From: Theodoxus fluviatilis
Taxonomy: Eukaryota > Mollusca > Gastropoda > Cycloneritida > Neritidae
Length of the DNA: 42,059 bases
Assembly (NCBI GenBank): GCA_034096865.1
Contig: JAWQFJ010000507.1
Location: forward strand, 114,444-156,502
Direction: 5' to 3'
The notes beneath the pieces are model-generated. The model was given only the letters and a program-made list of their open reading frames with translations, did no database searches and was not told the DNA's origin. Both the position numbers and the translations under genes were made by a program. Shown here in pieces: positions 1 to 11,600 of the stretch (position 1 is its first letter; each line of letters begins with the position of its first letter).

Positions 1-161
1 TCATTTCACGGCATCAGATGAAGAAAGCTTTGTACACAATGTCAACAAATGCTTCGGCGTGTAGGTGCGTCGACCCGCATTTCCATTTTTAAAATGTGGG
101 AGCTTACACGACCTACTGATGCATTCAACATACAGCTTTGATAAATCAATGCTGTTCATAG

Positions 162-302
162 TATACACTTTCTTTGGATGGGTTTATAGAAACCCCAAAT
201 ACAGCGTTTTCTGTGCGAACCGTAGACGGCAATGGCGGCAAACTCGCCGTTACTACGGCTGTACTCATGGGTCCTGGCGATTTACTACATGGTTACTTTT
301 GA
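162..302 (+). other. Possible short coding fragment, unrecognised
   Basis: An open frame of 46 codons follows a TAG at 159-161 and ends at TGA 300-302. It contains a protein-like stretch (TPNTAFSVRTVDGNGGKLAV). I do not recognise a family and see no start codon or convincing splice site, so it may be a 3' exon, a transposon remnant or chance. The rest of 1-378 shows nothing else. Confidence 0.12.
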
Positions 303-378
303 AGGAATCACCACTTTCGACTCATGCATCCCTTAGTAATGATTTTACTTCAAAAGTTGACACCTGAAGAGCTGCGAG

Positions 379-390
379 ACACACACACAC

Positions 391-455
<65 letters not shown>

Positions 456-534
456 TACACACACACACACTCACACACACACACACACACACACGCACGC
501 ACACACACACGCACGCACGCACGCACACACACAC
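379..534. repeat. (CA)n microsatellite
   Basis: Nearly pure CA dinucleotide repeat with scattered T and G interruptions. The Thr-His and Cys-Val open frames across it are artefacts of the repeat. Confidence 0.95.
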
Positions 535-1087
535 ACCTTGACAATTCGCTTCATTGCGACGTCCAGGCTGAGAGGGTTAATGTAGGGAAGAGGATGCTCT
601 CTCTTCGGACAGGAATATCTGGCGCGGAGATGCTTCTCTATCTCTTTCCTGTGCTCTGTCAGGCTTCCCCCGTCTTTCACGGTGCAGCGTGCTGGCGAAG
701 GCAAAGAGGTTCCGGGGAAAAGCTGCTCGCTGTCTCCTCGCCTTTTTACTCCCTCTTCTTGCAGCTTCAGCCTCCCTCGTGCCTTGACTCTCCCCGTGGC
801 AGGATGGAGATGTTTCTGTCCAGGTGTGACATCGGCACAGTGTGGGAAAATCCAACTGTGTAGAGTGAAACAACATTTCATCGAGAGTTTAAAAACGTTT
901 GTTGTATGAATGTAGATGCGTGCGGTCTGACTCTCTAGCAGAGCAGTAGATACGATTTCTACAGTTTGTTTAAAATGCGCCTGGAGTAGACACCTCTTTT
1001 CTTTACTTCACGCAAAAATATTTCGTAATGTGTAGATCAATTTTCGTGTTGGTTTTAGTGAGCTGCTTACCAATACATTCAGAAACA
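535..1087. other. Unassigned sequence
   Basis: Mixed-composition sequence between a CA array and a possible minus-strand ORF. Open frames exist on both strands around 577-881, but none shows a recognisable domain or paired splice sites. I see no RNA gene. Confidence 0.5.
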
Positions 1088-1381
1088 TCAATCATCTTCA
1101 CTGCAATTAATTTCCAAATCCAGCATGCCACGAATCATATAAAAGCGAAAAGCATTTCTTGCTCGAATGTCCAGTCCATCGAAATTTGCCTCAGTAATAC
1201 GTAAGTTGACAGGTTCAGTCAATAAAAATGATGTCCAGATTATTCTGCCCGCTAAAGAAACAAAACATTGTTCGCCAAGTGTCCATGTACCTTTAAAATG
1301 AGGAAACAGGTAGTCAGTATCGCTATGATCGATGAAGAATATTATGTTTGTACTGACTGTAACGGGCCGGGGGCCCAACAT
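1088..1381 (-). CDS. Hypothetical protein fragment, unrecognised
   Basis: A minus-strand frame of 97 codons ends at the TGA complementary to 1088-1090. Its C-terminal two thirds have a balanced, globular-looking composition (for example FKGTWTLGEQCFVSLAGR) unlike the repeat-derived frames around it. It could be the terminal exon of a minus-strand gene or a transposon relic. The upstream side runs straight into a TC array at about 1389, so any earlier exon would lie beyond it. I do not recognise the family. Confidence 0.2.
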   Translation of the reverse strand: MLGPRPVTVSTNIIFFIDHSDTDYLFPHFKGTWTLGEQCFVSLAGRIIWTSFLLTEPVNLRITEANFDGLDIRARNAFRFYMIRGMLDLEINCSEDD

Positions 1382-1386
1382 ACTTT

Positions 1387-1388
<2 letters not shown>

Positions 1389-1438
<50 letters not shown>

Positions 1439-1671
1439 TCTCTCTCTGTCTCTCTCTCTTTCTCTTTCTCTCTCTCTGTGTCTCTGTCTCTCTCTCTCTG
1501 TCTCTCTCTCTTTCTCTCTCTCTCTGTGTCTCTGTCTCTCTCTCTCTCTCTCTTTTTTTCTCTCTCTCTCTCTCCCTCATTCTCTTTCTCTCTCTCCTCG
1601 TTCTCTTTCATTCTCTCTCATTCTTTCATTCTCTCTCATTCTCTTTCATTCTCTCTCACTCTCTCATATTC
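1389..1671. repeat. (TC)n / TCTTTC pyrimidine array, left part
   Basis: Pure pyrimidine-strand low-complexity sequence, changing toward the right to a CATTCTCTCT variant. The same variant resumes at 3006 on the far side of a LINE fragment, so the two stretches look like one array split by an insertion. Confidence 0.9.
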
Positions 1672-3005
1672 TGGGATACATGTTTTTCACAAAATTGTCT
1701 GCTTTAGTAGCATTGGAATACCAGTCAGTCAGAGCAAAACCGAAGGTAGTACAACTGCTTCGAACAATGAGGTGCCTACGTAGTCTAAACTCAATGGTTT
1801 TCTTTAAACTGATGCACAAGTAGCACAAGCCCTCTTGTACGGTTCAGAGCTATGGGGTCTCTCGGGACAAGACGATATAGGAAAAAGTGCACATATTTGC
1901 ATGCAAACGTTTCTTGAATCTTCATGTACGATCACCCAATACTATGATTTACGGCAAGACTGGGAGATTGTGAATGCTTTGTTGAGGGCAGTGAATTACT
2001 GGTTTATGGTATGCAAAATGCATAGAGATAGACTTCCCAAGCAAGCATATACCTTATGCTCAACAACACCAACTTACCAGCAAAATTAAACTGGCAAAGG
2101 GTGTTGAATAATTTTTATCAATAATGGGGTATAACTTTGTTTGTTTCGCTAATGATAAAAGTTTCTATAAATCATTAGAACAAAGGTTGTTTTGTGCAAG
2201 AGCGGAATGAGAAACTTTGTAGAAGCAAAAAGATTTGCAGTCTACCAGACTTTGAAAAGTTCCTTTGAATGTGAATGCTATCTCAATAGAATTACCATTA
2301 AGAAATTTAGGGGTGCATTTATAAGATTCAGGTTGGGAATAAACCAACTGCGTAACACTGTAAGGTGGTATAGAGAAAAAGTTATGCGATCATGTCCATT
2401 CTATACTGATAAAGTATGTAACGAAGAACATTTTTTAATTCATTGCCCTTCACACACTTCTCTTGGGGAGCAGAACTTACAAAGTATATTAACCCCGATA
2501 GGGGTGGGTACCGATACTTGGTAGACGGACAAGATACGTGGAAAACTAAAGCTTTAGCGATGTACATACATTATTCTATTAAATTGAGAAATCTGTCTTT
2601 CGCGTTGCAATGCAGTCTGTACGCATGTAGGGTGATCGGCAGCTGGCTGCAGGGGGACGCGACGTGGGTTGTTTACATGTAGTTTAGCTTTTGAAGCAAG
2701 GGTAAAGCTTATTTTACTAAATGTAAATAACACGTACTTTTATATTATAATCGCCCGTACACCTCTTGGGTGACAAGTGTTTACAAACTGTATTTATTTT
2801 TCTTATCAGTTTGGGCTATGTGAGAACTGCTCTTGATATAGCACTGACTCTACCAGTCTGTGAATTAACCAGTTGTGATAATGAACACGTTTTCTTTTAG
2901 TTGTGAGATGCTAAAAGTGTCAAGATATACTGTATTGTTTTACGTAATACTGTACATAACTTGTCTTAATTGTCTGATGGGTCGTCGGCCGAAATAAACA
3001 GATAA
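1672..3005 (+). pseudogene. Degenerate non-LTR retrotransposon (LINE) 3' end
   Basis: Broken frames on the + strand match the pattern seen after the reverse transcriptase palm in LINE ORF2 proteins. In order they are LGYMFFTKLSALVALE (about 1673-1720), a helical stretch to a TAG at 1821, QALLYGSELWGL (about 1826-1861) in another frame, then a tail region at 2192-2524 with FRLGINQLRNTVRWY and CPFYTDKVCNEEHFLIHCP. The last is a Cys/His cluster typical of LINE C-termini. Two or more frameshifts and several stops make it non-functional. A putative 3' UTR follows and ends near 2990-3005 with AATAAACAGATAAA, abutting TC repeats. The clade (CR1, I or related) cannot be decided here. It is 5' truncated, about 1.33 kb. 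Confidence 0.7.
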
Positions 3006-3138
3006 ATCTCTCATTCTCTCTCATTCTTTCATTCTCTCTCATTCTCTTTCATTCTCTTTCATTCTCTCTCATTCTCTCTCTCTCATTCTCTTTCATTTTC
3101 TTTAATTCTCTCTCTCTCTCTTTCTCTCTCTCTCACCC

Positions 3139-3178
<40 letters not shown>

Positions 3179-3224
3179 CTCTCTCTCTCTCTCTCTTTCT
3201 CTCACCCTCACTCTCACTCTCTAT
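3006..3224. repeat. (TC)n / CATTCTCTCT pyrimidine array, right part
   Basis: Continuation of the pyrimidine array interrupted by the LINE fragment. The segment at about 3012-3057 repeats the variant order seen at about 1611-1656. Confidence 0.9.
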
Positions 3225-3426
3225 CCCCTTGTGGGTTCGGGGTCAGAATTGACCCACCGCGTCTCCCTATGCAATTCGTAAGAGGCGAATAACTATATAG
3301 GGACACCGAGACATGATTCGTGTTTGCTCTAAACTGTTCTAGTGATTTTCGTGGTTAGTGGCCTTATATAGCCTACAAAGGCTGATAGGCCATAAAACAC
3401 CATCCATCCATCCATCCATCCATCCA
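3225..3426 (+). repeat. SINE-like dispersed repeat, copy 1, with (ATCC)n tail
   Basis: Shares a core (AGTGGCCTT, then ATAGCCTACA, then AGGCTGA) and flanking similarity with a second copy at 41189-41375. Both end in short tetranucleotide tails, here CATC repeats at about 3403-3426. The GTAAGAGGCGA motif near 3280 recalls repeats common in gastropod genomes (from memory). The exact 5' end is uncertain. Confidence 0.55.
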
Positions 3427-3544
3427 CTCTCACTCTCACTCTCTCAATCTCTCTTATCCACCTCCTCGTGCGCGCATCAGGGCACATGCGCACGCACGCG
3501 CACACACGTGCGCGAGCGCACATACACATTAAAACACGCACATA

Positions 3545-3580
<36 letters not shown>

Positions 3581-3590
3581 TCATGAGCAA
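3427..3590. repeat. Mixed TC / CA / CG-rich microsatellites
   Basis: CTCACT repeats, a GC-rich CA-type stretch with ACGCGCAC motifs, then pure (CA)n at about 3550-3578. No gene. Confidence 0.8.
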
Positions 3591-4557
3591 TTCACTCTCC
3601 CATTAGTCAGGACTGGACAGAATCGAGGGTGGGGTGGGGATGGGGAAGCGACCAGGGGACGGTCAATTGGCATCAGTCTACAAGACAGCCCTGCAGAGGA
3701 CTCAGTCAAGGAGCACGTCACACCTCGCCGACCCCACTGTCCCTGGCCACCCACTACTGTGTCCACTCACGCCACTCTTCGTGACCACACGGCCTGCACT
3801 CGCCCCTCCGCTCTCCGTCCTGACTGGGCCCAAATTTACCGCTTGTAATTTAATTAAAGACTGCCGTGAGCTGCTGCAGTTTCGCCACTTCAGGGGCCCC
3901 GGGTTCGTTTCGCGCTCTTCGTGGGCGTGAGATGGCTATCTTCAGGCCCTTTTATGCAATCGTAAAACAAACTGCCATCAACCGCCGCCCCGGCAAGGCG
4001 GCCAGTCTGGGAGGTAATCAAAACTTCATTTGCGGAGCAAGCCCAGCGCGCGCGAGACGTGGACGAGCAGGGTGTGTTTTTTGCCAGTCTCATTTTCCAA
4101 GAACCTTTTGTGAAAAAGAGGTTGCAAAAAATTAAAACTTGAAAACCACTTAAAATCTTTCGGCTTCAATGTGCAATTATCCTGGGTAGTTCGAGAGCGA
4201 TTCAGGTTCCTTTTCCCGAATTCATCGTCCGTGAAAACCCGCAAGACCTCGAACTGAAATCAAAGCCTTCCAGCTGAGAACGGCATATCCAAGACAGAGC
4301 CAATTAAGTCGGTTGCGTGGGAAAATGCGTCACCTACTTGATGTAACTCGTCCGTAGTTTTTTTTTTGTTTTAACGTTTTTTTTTCTAGGAAAAACACCA
4401 CGTGCCTGGAAGACACATACAGTCCCACACTGCGTTAGTGCGACATGACAAGGAAAGGACGGCACGGGGAAAGCATTCGTTGCGATCTTGAAGAATATGA
4501 AATGTGAAAGATGAGACCCACGCCGGTCTTGGTGTAGTCTTTCCCCTCTGAGAGAAG
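3591..4557. other. Unassigned sequence
   Basis: About 970 bp of apparently non-repetitive sequence. Short open frames occur on both strands, but none has a recognisable domain, good splice context or consistent codon use. No RNA gene seen. Confidence 0.5.
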
Positions 4558-6532
4558 GTCAATGATGACCATTGACAGCAATGAGAGGCGGTCAATGATG
4601 ACCATTGACAGTGATGAGAGGCGGTCAATGATGACCATTGACAGTGATGAGAGGCGGTCAATGATGACCATTGACAGTGATGAGAGGCAGTCAATGATGA
4701 CCATTGACAGTGATGAGAGGCGGTCAATGATGACCATTGACAGCGATGAGAGGCAGTCAATGATGACCATTGACAGTGATGAGAGGCGGTCAATGATGAC
4801 CATTGACAGTGATGAGAGGCAGTCAATGATGACCATTGACAGTGATGAGAGGCGGTCAATGATGACCATTGACAGTGATGAGAGGCGGTCAATGATGACC
4901 ATTGACAGTGATGAGAGGCGGTCAATGATGACCATTGACAGTGATGAGAGGCGGTCAATGATGACCATTGACAGCAATGAGAGGCGGTCAATGATGACCA
5001 TTGACAGTGATGAGAGGCGGTCAATGATGACCATTGACAGTGATGAGAGGCGGTCAATGATGACCATTGACAGTGATGAGAGGCGGTCAATGATGACCAT
5101 TGACAGTGATGAGAGGCGGTCAATGATGACCATTGACAGCGATGAGAGGCAGTCAATGATGACCATTGACAGTGATGAGAGGCGGTCAATGATGACCATT
5201 GACAGTGATGAGAGGCAGTCAATGATGACCATTGACAGTGATGAGAGGCGGTCAATGATGACCATTGACAGTGATGAGAGGCAGTCAATGATGATCATTG
5301 ACAGTGATGAGAGACGGTCAATGATGACCATTGACAGCAATGAGAGGCGGTCAATGATGACCATTGACAGTGATGAGAGGCAGTCAGTGATGACCATTGA
5401 CAGTGATGAGAGACGGTCAATGATGACCATTGACAGTGATGAGAGACGGTCAATGATGACCATTGACAGTGATGAGAGGCAGTCAATGATGACCATTGAC
5501 AGTGATGAGAGGCGGTCAATGATGACCATTGACAGTGATGAGAGGCGGTCAATGATGACCATTGACAGTGATGAGAGGCGGTCAATGATGACCATTGACA
5601 GTGATGAGAGGCGGTCAATGATGACCATTGACAGCAATGAGAGGCGGTCAATGATGACCATTGACAGTGATGAGAGGCGGTCAATGATGACCATTGACAG
5701 TGATGAGAGGCGGTCAATGATGACCATTGACAGTGATGAGAGGCGGTCAATGATGACCATTGACAGTGATGAGAGGCGGTCAATGATGACCATTGACAGC
5801 GATGAGAGGCAGTCAATGATGACCATTGACAGTGATGAGAGGCGGTCAATGATGACCATTGACAGTGATGAGAGGCAGTCAATGATGACCATTGACAGTG
5901 ATGAGAGGCGGTCAATGATGACCATTGACAGTGATGAGAGGCAGTCAATGATGATCATTGACAGTGATGAGAGGCAGTCAATGATGACCATTGACAGCAA
6001 TGAGAGGCGGTCAATGATGACCATTGACAGTGATGAGAGGCAGTCAGTGATGACCATTGACAGTGATGAGAGACGGTCAATGATGACCATTGACAGTGAT
6101 GAGAGACGGTCAATGATGACCATTGACAGTGATGAGAGGCGATCGATGATGACCATTGACAGTGATGAGAGGCAGTCAGTGATGACCATTGACAGTGATG
6201 AGAGACGGTCAATGATGACCATTGACAGTGATGAGAGACGGTCAATGATGACCATTGACAGTGATGAGAGGCGGTCAATGATGACCATTGACAGTGATGA
6301 GAGGCAGTCAATGATGACCATTGACAGTGATGAGAGGCGGTCAATGATGACCATTGACAGTGATGAGAGACGGTCAATGATGACCATTGACAGTGATGAG
6401 AGACGGTCAGTGATGATCATTGACAGTAATGAGAGGCGGTCAATGATGATCATTGACAGTGATGAGAGGCGGTCAATGATGACCATTGACAGTGATGAGA
6501 GGCAGTCAATGATGACCATTGCCAGTGATGAA
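4558..6532. repeat. 33 bp minisatellite, about 60 units
   Basis: Tandem 33 bp unit with a conserved core GTCAATGATGACCATTGAC, which is a 7 bp inverted repeat (GTCAATG / CATTGAC) around ATGAC. Units vary at a few sites (GGCGG, GGCAG or AGACGG; AGTGATG, AGCAATG or AGCGATG). Variants recur at exactly 660 bp (20 units): GATGATCATT at 5290 and 5950, and the AGCAATG variant at about 4973/5633 and 5335/5995. A multiple-of-three unit without stops creates very long frames on both strands (664 codons on +, 703 on -). These are artefacts. Confidence 0.97.
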
Positions 6533-6591
6533 TTACGTCCCACCAAGCCTTTCTAGCGAAGTAAGCCGATTGACGACAAAGACACTAGTGC

Positions 6592-7404
6592 TGCTCATAT
6601 ATCTGGTGTGTAGAGAAAACTCATATATCTGGTGTGTAGAGAAAACTCATATATCTGGGTGTGTAGAGAAAACTCATATATCTGGGTGTGTAGAGAAAAC
6701 TCATATATCTGGTGTGTAGAAAAAACTCATATATCTGGTGTGTAGAGAAAACTCATATATCTGGTGTGTAGAGAAAACATATATCTGGTGTGTAGAGAAA
6801 ACTCATATATCTGGGTGTGTAGAGAAAACTCATATATCTGGGTGTGTAGAGAAAACTCATATATCTGGTGTGTAGAGAAAACTTATATATCTGGTGTGTA
6901 GAGAAAACTCATATATCTGGTGTGTAGAGAAAACTCATATATCTGGTGTGTAGAGAAAACATATATCTGGGTGTGTAGAGAAAACTCATATATCTGGTGT
7001 GTAGAGAAAACTTATATATCTGGTGTGTAGAGAAAACTCATATATTTGGTGTGTAGAGAAAACTCATATATCTGGTGTGTAGAGAAAACTCATATATCTG
7101 GGTGTGTAGAGAAAACTCATATATCTGGGTGTGTAGAGAAAACTCATATATCTGGTGTGTAGAGAAAACTTATATATCTGGTGTGTAGAGAAAACTCATA
7201 TATTTGGTGTGTAGAGAAAACTCATATATCTGGGTGTGTAGAGAAAACTCATATATCTGGTGCGTAGAGAAAACTCATATATCTGGTGTGTAGAGAAAAC
7301 TCATATATCTGGTGTGTAGAGAAAACATATATCTGGTGCGTAGAGAAAACTCATATATCTGGTGTGTAGAGAAAACTCATATATCTGGTGTGTAGAGAAA
7401 ACTA
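6592..7404. repeat. About 26 bp minisatellite, about 31 units
   Basis: Tandem unit built around CATATATCTGGTGTGTAGAG followed by AAAACT. Length variants include GGTGTG versus GGGTGTG and loss of CTC. It is AT-rich, with no coding capacity. Confidence 0.97.
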
Positions 7405-7788
7405 AAGGGAAAAGTATCATGGAAAAAAGGCATTGCCTTTCCCATAGCTTTCTCAAGCAATGCGTTATCACTTGGGGGAAAATCGATGTGATAATACGCC
7501 TCAACTAACTTGAAACGTGTTACTCATGCGTTATTCTGTTCCTGTGATGTACAAGAAAAATACAGAAACATTGTTCAATTTACAAATTTGAATTACTTAA
7601 ATGTCATGGCAATTAAAAACATAATTATGTCATATCTACACAGCAAGTTGCTTTTGTACTGAATAAAGCTAGGTCGATGGAGAAAACAAAATCGTGACAG
7701 TTTTCTTCGTTGTAGTGCCAAGGTGTGTGCAAACATTTGAGCCTCGTGACGTCACTGTGAAAAGGTAAAGGTGCCTTTTTATATTGAG
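7405..7788. other. Unassigned spacer between arrays
   Basis: About 380 bp of AT-rich, non-tandem sequence. No gene or recognisable element. Confidence 0.5.
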
Positions 7789-8333
7789 TCTTCCTCCATT
7801 GCTGGGTGCTCAAACCTTCCTCCATTGCTGGGTGCTCAAACCTTCCTCCATTGCTGGGTGCTCAAACCTTCCTCCATTGCTGGGTGCTCGAACCTTCCTC
7901 CATTGCTGGGTGCTCAAACCTTCCTCCATTGCTGGGTGCTCAAACCTTCCTCCATTGCTGGGTGCTCAAACCTTCCTCCATTGCTGGGTGCCCAAACCTT
8001 CCTCCATTGCTGGGTGCTCAAACCTTCCTCCATTGCTGGGTGCTCAAACCTTCCTCCATTGCTGGGTGCTCAAACCTTCCTCCATTGCTGGGTGCTCAAA
8101 CCTTCCTCCATTGCTGGGTGCTCAAACCTTCCTCCATTGCTGGGTGCTCAAACCTTCCTCCATTGATGGGTGCTCAAACCTTCCTCCATTGCTGGGTGCT
8201 CAAACCTTCCTCCATTGCTGGGTGCTCAAACCTTCCTCCATTGCTGGGTGCTCAAACCTTCCTCCATTGCTGGGTGCTCAAACCTTCCTCCATTGCTGGG
8301 TGCTCAAACCTTCCTCCATTGCTGGGTGCCCAA
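7789..8333. repeat. 26 bp minisatellite, about 21 units
   Basis: Very homogeneous tandem 26 bp unit with core TTCCTCCATTGCTGGGTGCT. Because the unit is stop-free in all three + frames, overlapping frames of 131-222 codons appear. They are artefacts. Confidence 0.97.
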
Positions 8334-8600
8334 ACCACACTTTTACTCCCGGTCATCGGGCCACCTCTTTGTATCACTCCAACGCAATCTCAACACCCTG
8401 GGGAGCATGAAACCAGGCTGCGGGTGAACGCGCTAGAGTGTTTTTCACAATTTCCAGTTCAGCTGTCACAGTGACCCATTTTACTCCAGGGTGGGGAGAT
8501 GCAACGTGAGTGGAGGAGCAATTTCCTCCTGGATGCAACTTGGGGACTCGTGCAGCTTCGAACGCCGCACCCACCAGCCGCAGGCGACTGTAGGTTAAGC
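8334..8600 (-). repeat. Probable tRNA-derived SINE body (B box and tail side), minus strand
   Basis: Read on the minus strand, the sequence just right of this segment begins GTGGCCGTGTGGTTAGCGC, like the A box of a tRNA. About 50-60 nt later comes CGTTCGAAGCT (complement of 8554-8564), close to the B-box consensus GGTTCGANNCC. The rest toward 8334 would be the tRNA-unrelated body. The 22 bp satellite starts at the A-box side. The family and the exact 3' end are not identified. Confidence 0.5.
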
Positions 8601-11600
8601 GCGCTTCCTACACGGCCACAGAGCGCTAACCACACGGCCACAGAGCGCTAACCACTCCGCCACAGAACGCTAACCACTCCGCCACAGAGCGCTAACCACT
8701 CCGCCACAGAGCGCTAACCACTCCGCCACAGAGCGCTAACCACACGGCTAAAGAGCGCTAACCACACGGCCACAGAGCGCTAACCACTCCGCCACAGAGC
8801 GCTAACCATTCCGCCACAGAGCGCTAACCACTCCGCCACAGAGCGCTAACCACACGGCCACAGAGCGCACACCACACGGCCACAGAGCGCTAACCACACG
8901 GCCACAGAGCGCCAACCACACGGCCACAGAGCGCTAACCACACGGCCACAGAGCGCTAACCACACGGCCACATAGCGCTAATCACACGGCCACAGAGCGC
9001 TAACCACACGGCCACAGAGCGCTAACCACACAGCCACAGAGCGCTAACCACTCCGCCACAGAGCGCTAACCACACGGCCACAGAGCGCTAACCACTCCGT
9101 CACAGAGCGCTAATCATTCCGCCACAGAGCGCTAACCACACAGCCACAGAGCGCTAACCACACGGCCACAGAGCGCTAATCACTCCGCCACAGAGCGCTA
9201 TTCACACGGCCACAGAGCGCTAACCACACGGTCACAGAGCGCTAACCACACGGCCACAGAGCGCTAATCATTCCGCCACAGAGCGCTAACCACACAGCCA
9301 CAGAGCGCTAACCACACGGCCACAGAGCGCTAACTACACGGCCACAGATCGCTAATCACACGGCCACAGAGCGCTAACCACACGGTCACAGAGCGCTAAC
9401 CACTCCGCCACAGAGCGCTAATCATTCCGCCACAGAGCGCTAACCACACGGCCACAGAGCGCTAACCACACGGCCACAGAGCGCTAACCACACGGTCACA
9501 AAGCGCTAACTACACGGCCACAGAGCGCTAACCACACGGCCACAGAATGCTAATACCACGGCCACAGAGCGCTAATCATTCCGCCACAGAGCGCTAATCA
9601 TTCCGCCACAGAGCGCTAACCACACGGCCACAGAGCGCTAATCACACGGCCACAGAGCGCTAACCACACGGCCACAGAGCGCTAATCATTCCGCCACAGA
9701 GCGCTAACCATTCCGCCACAGAGCGCTAACCACACGTCCACAGAGCGCTAATCATTCCGCCACAGAGCGCTAACCATTCCGCCACAGAGCGCTAATCACA
9801 CGGCCACAGAGCGCTAATCATTCCGCCACAGAGCGCTAACCACACGGCCACAGAGCGCTAATCATTCCGCCACAGAGCGCTAACCACACGGCTACAGAGC
9901 GCTAATCACACGGCCACAGAGCGCTAACCACACGGTCACAGAGCGCTAACCACTCCGCCACAGAGCGCTAATCATTCCGCCTCAGAGCGCTAACCACACA
10001 GCCACAGAGCGCTAACCACACGGCCACAGAGTGCTAACCACACGGTCACAGAGCGCTAACCACTCCGCCTCAGAGCGCTAACCACACGGCCACAGAGCGC
10101 TAATCATTCCGCCTCAGAGCGCTAACCACACGGCCACAGAGCGCTAACCACACGGTCACAGAGCGCTAACCACTCCGCCTCAGAGCGCTAACCACACGGC
10201 CACAGAGCGCTAACCACACGGCCACAGAGCGCTAACCACACGGTCACAGAGCGCTAACCACACGGCCACAGAGCGCTAACCACTCCGCCACAGAGCGCTA
10301 ATCATTCCGCCACAGAGCGCTAACCACACAGCCACAGAGAGCTAACCACACGGCCACAGAGCGCTAACCACACGGTCACAGAGCGCTAACCACACGGCCA
10401 CAGAGCGCTAACCACTCCGCCACAGAATGCTAATCACACGGCCACAGAATGCTAATACCACGGTCACAGAGCGCTAACCACACGGCCACAGAGCGCTAAC
10501 CACACGGCCACAGAGCGCTAAACACTCCGCCACAGAGCGCTAACTACACGGCCACAGAGCGCTAATCATTCCGCCACAGAGCGCTAACCACACGGCCACA
10601 GAGCGCTAACCACACGGCCACAGAGCGCTAATCATTCCGCCACAAAGCGCTAACCACACGGCCACAGAGCGCTAATCATTCCGCCATAGAGCGCTAACCA
10701 CACGGCCACAGAGCGCTAATCATTCCGCCACAGAGCGCTAACCACACGGCCACAGAGCGCTAACCACACGGCCACAGAGCGCTAATCATTCCGCCATAGA
10801 GCGCTAACTACACGGCCACAGAGCGCTAACCACTCCGCTACAGAGCGCTAACCACTCCGCTACAGAGCGCTAACCACTCCGCTACAGAGCGCTAACCACT
10901 CCGCCACAGAGCGCTAACCACTCCGCCACAGAGCGCTAACCACACGGCCACAGAGCGCTAATCATTCCGCCACAGAGCGCTAACCACTCCGCCACAGAGC
11001 GCTAACCACTCCGCCACAGAGCGCTAACCACTCCGCCACAGAGCGCTAACCACTCCGCCACAGAGCGCTAATCATTCCGCCACAGAGCGCTAACCACTCG
11101 GCCACAGAGCGCTAATCACTCCGCCACAGAGCGCTAACCACTCCGCCACAGAGCGCTAATCATTCCGCCACAGAGCGCTAACCACTCCGCCACAGAGCGC
11201 TAACCACACGGCCACAGAGCGCTAACCACACCGCCACAGAGCGCTAACCACTCCGCCACAGAGCGCTAACCACTCCGCCACAGAGCGCTAACCACTCCGC
11301 CACAGAGCGCTAACCACTCCGCCACAGAGCGCTAACCACACGGCCACAGAGCGCTAACCACTCCGCCACAGAGCGCTAATCATTCCGCCACAGAGCGCTA
11401 ACCACTCCGCCACAGAGCGCTAATCACACGGCCACAGAGCGCTAACCACACCGCCACAGAGCGCTAATCATTCCGCCACAGAGCGCTAACCACACGCCAC
11501 AGAGCGCTAACTCCGCCACAGAGCGCTAATCATTCCGCCACAGAGCGCTAACCACACGGCCACAGAGCGCTAACCACACCGCCACAGAGCGCTAACCACA

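Noticed and set aside
471..881. 136-codon minus-strand frame
   Set aside because: Starts inside a CA repeat. No recognisable domain and overlapped by equally open frames on the other strand.
4435..6556. Open frames of 664 and 703 codons on opposite strands
   Set aside because: Produced by a 33 bp stop-free tandem unit. Both strands are open, and there is no start context, splice signal or non-repeat domain.
7771..8474. Overlapping 131-222 codon frames
   Set aside because: Shadows of the 26 bp array in three frames.
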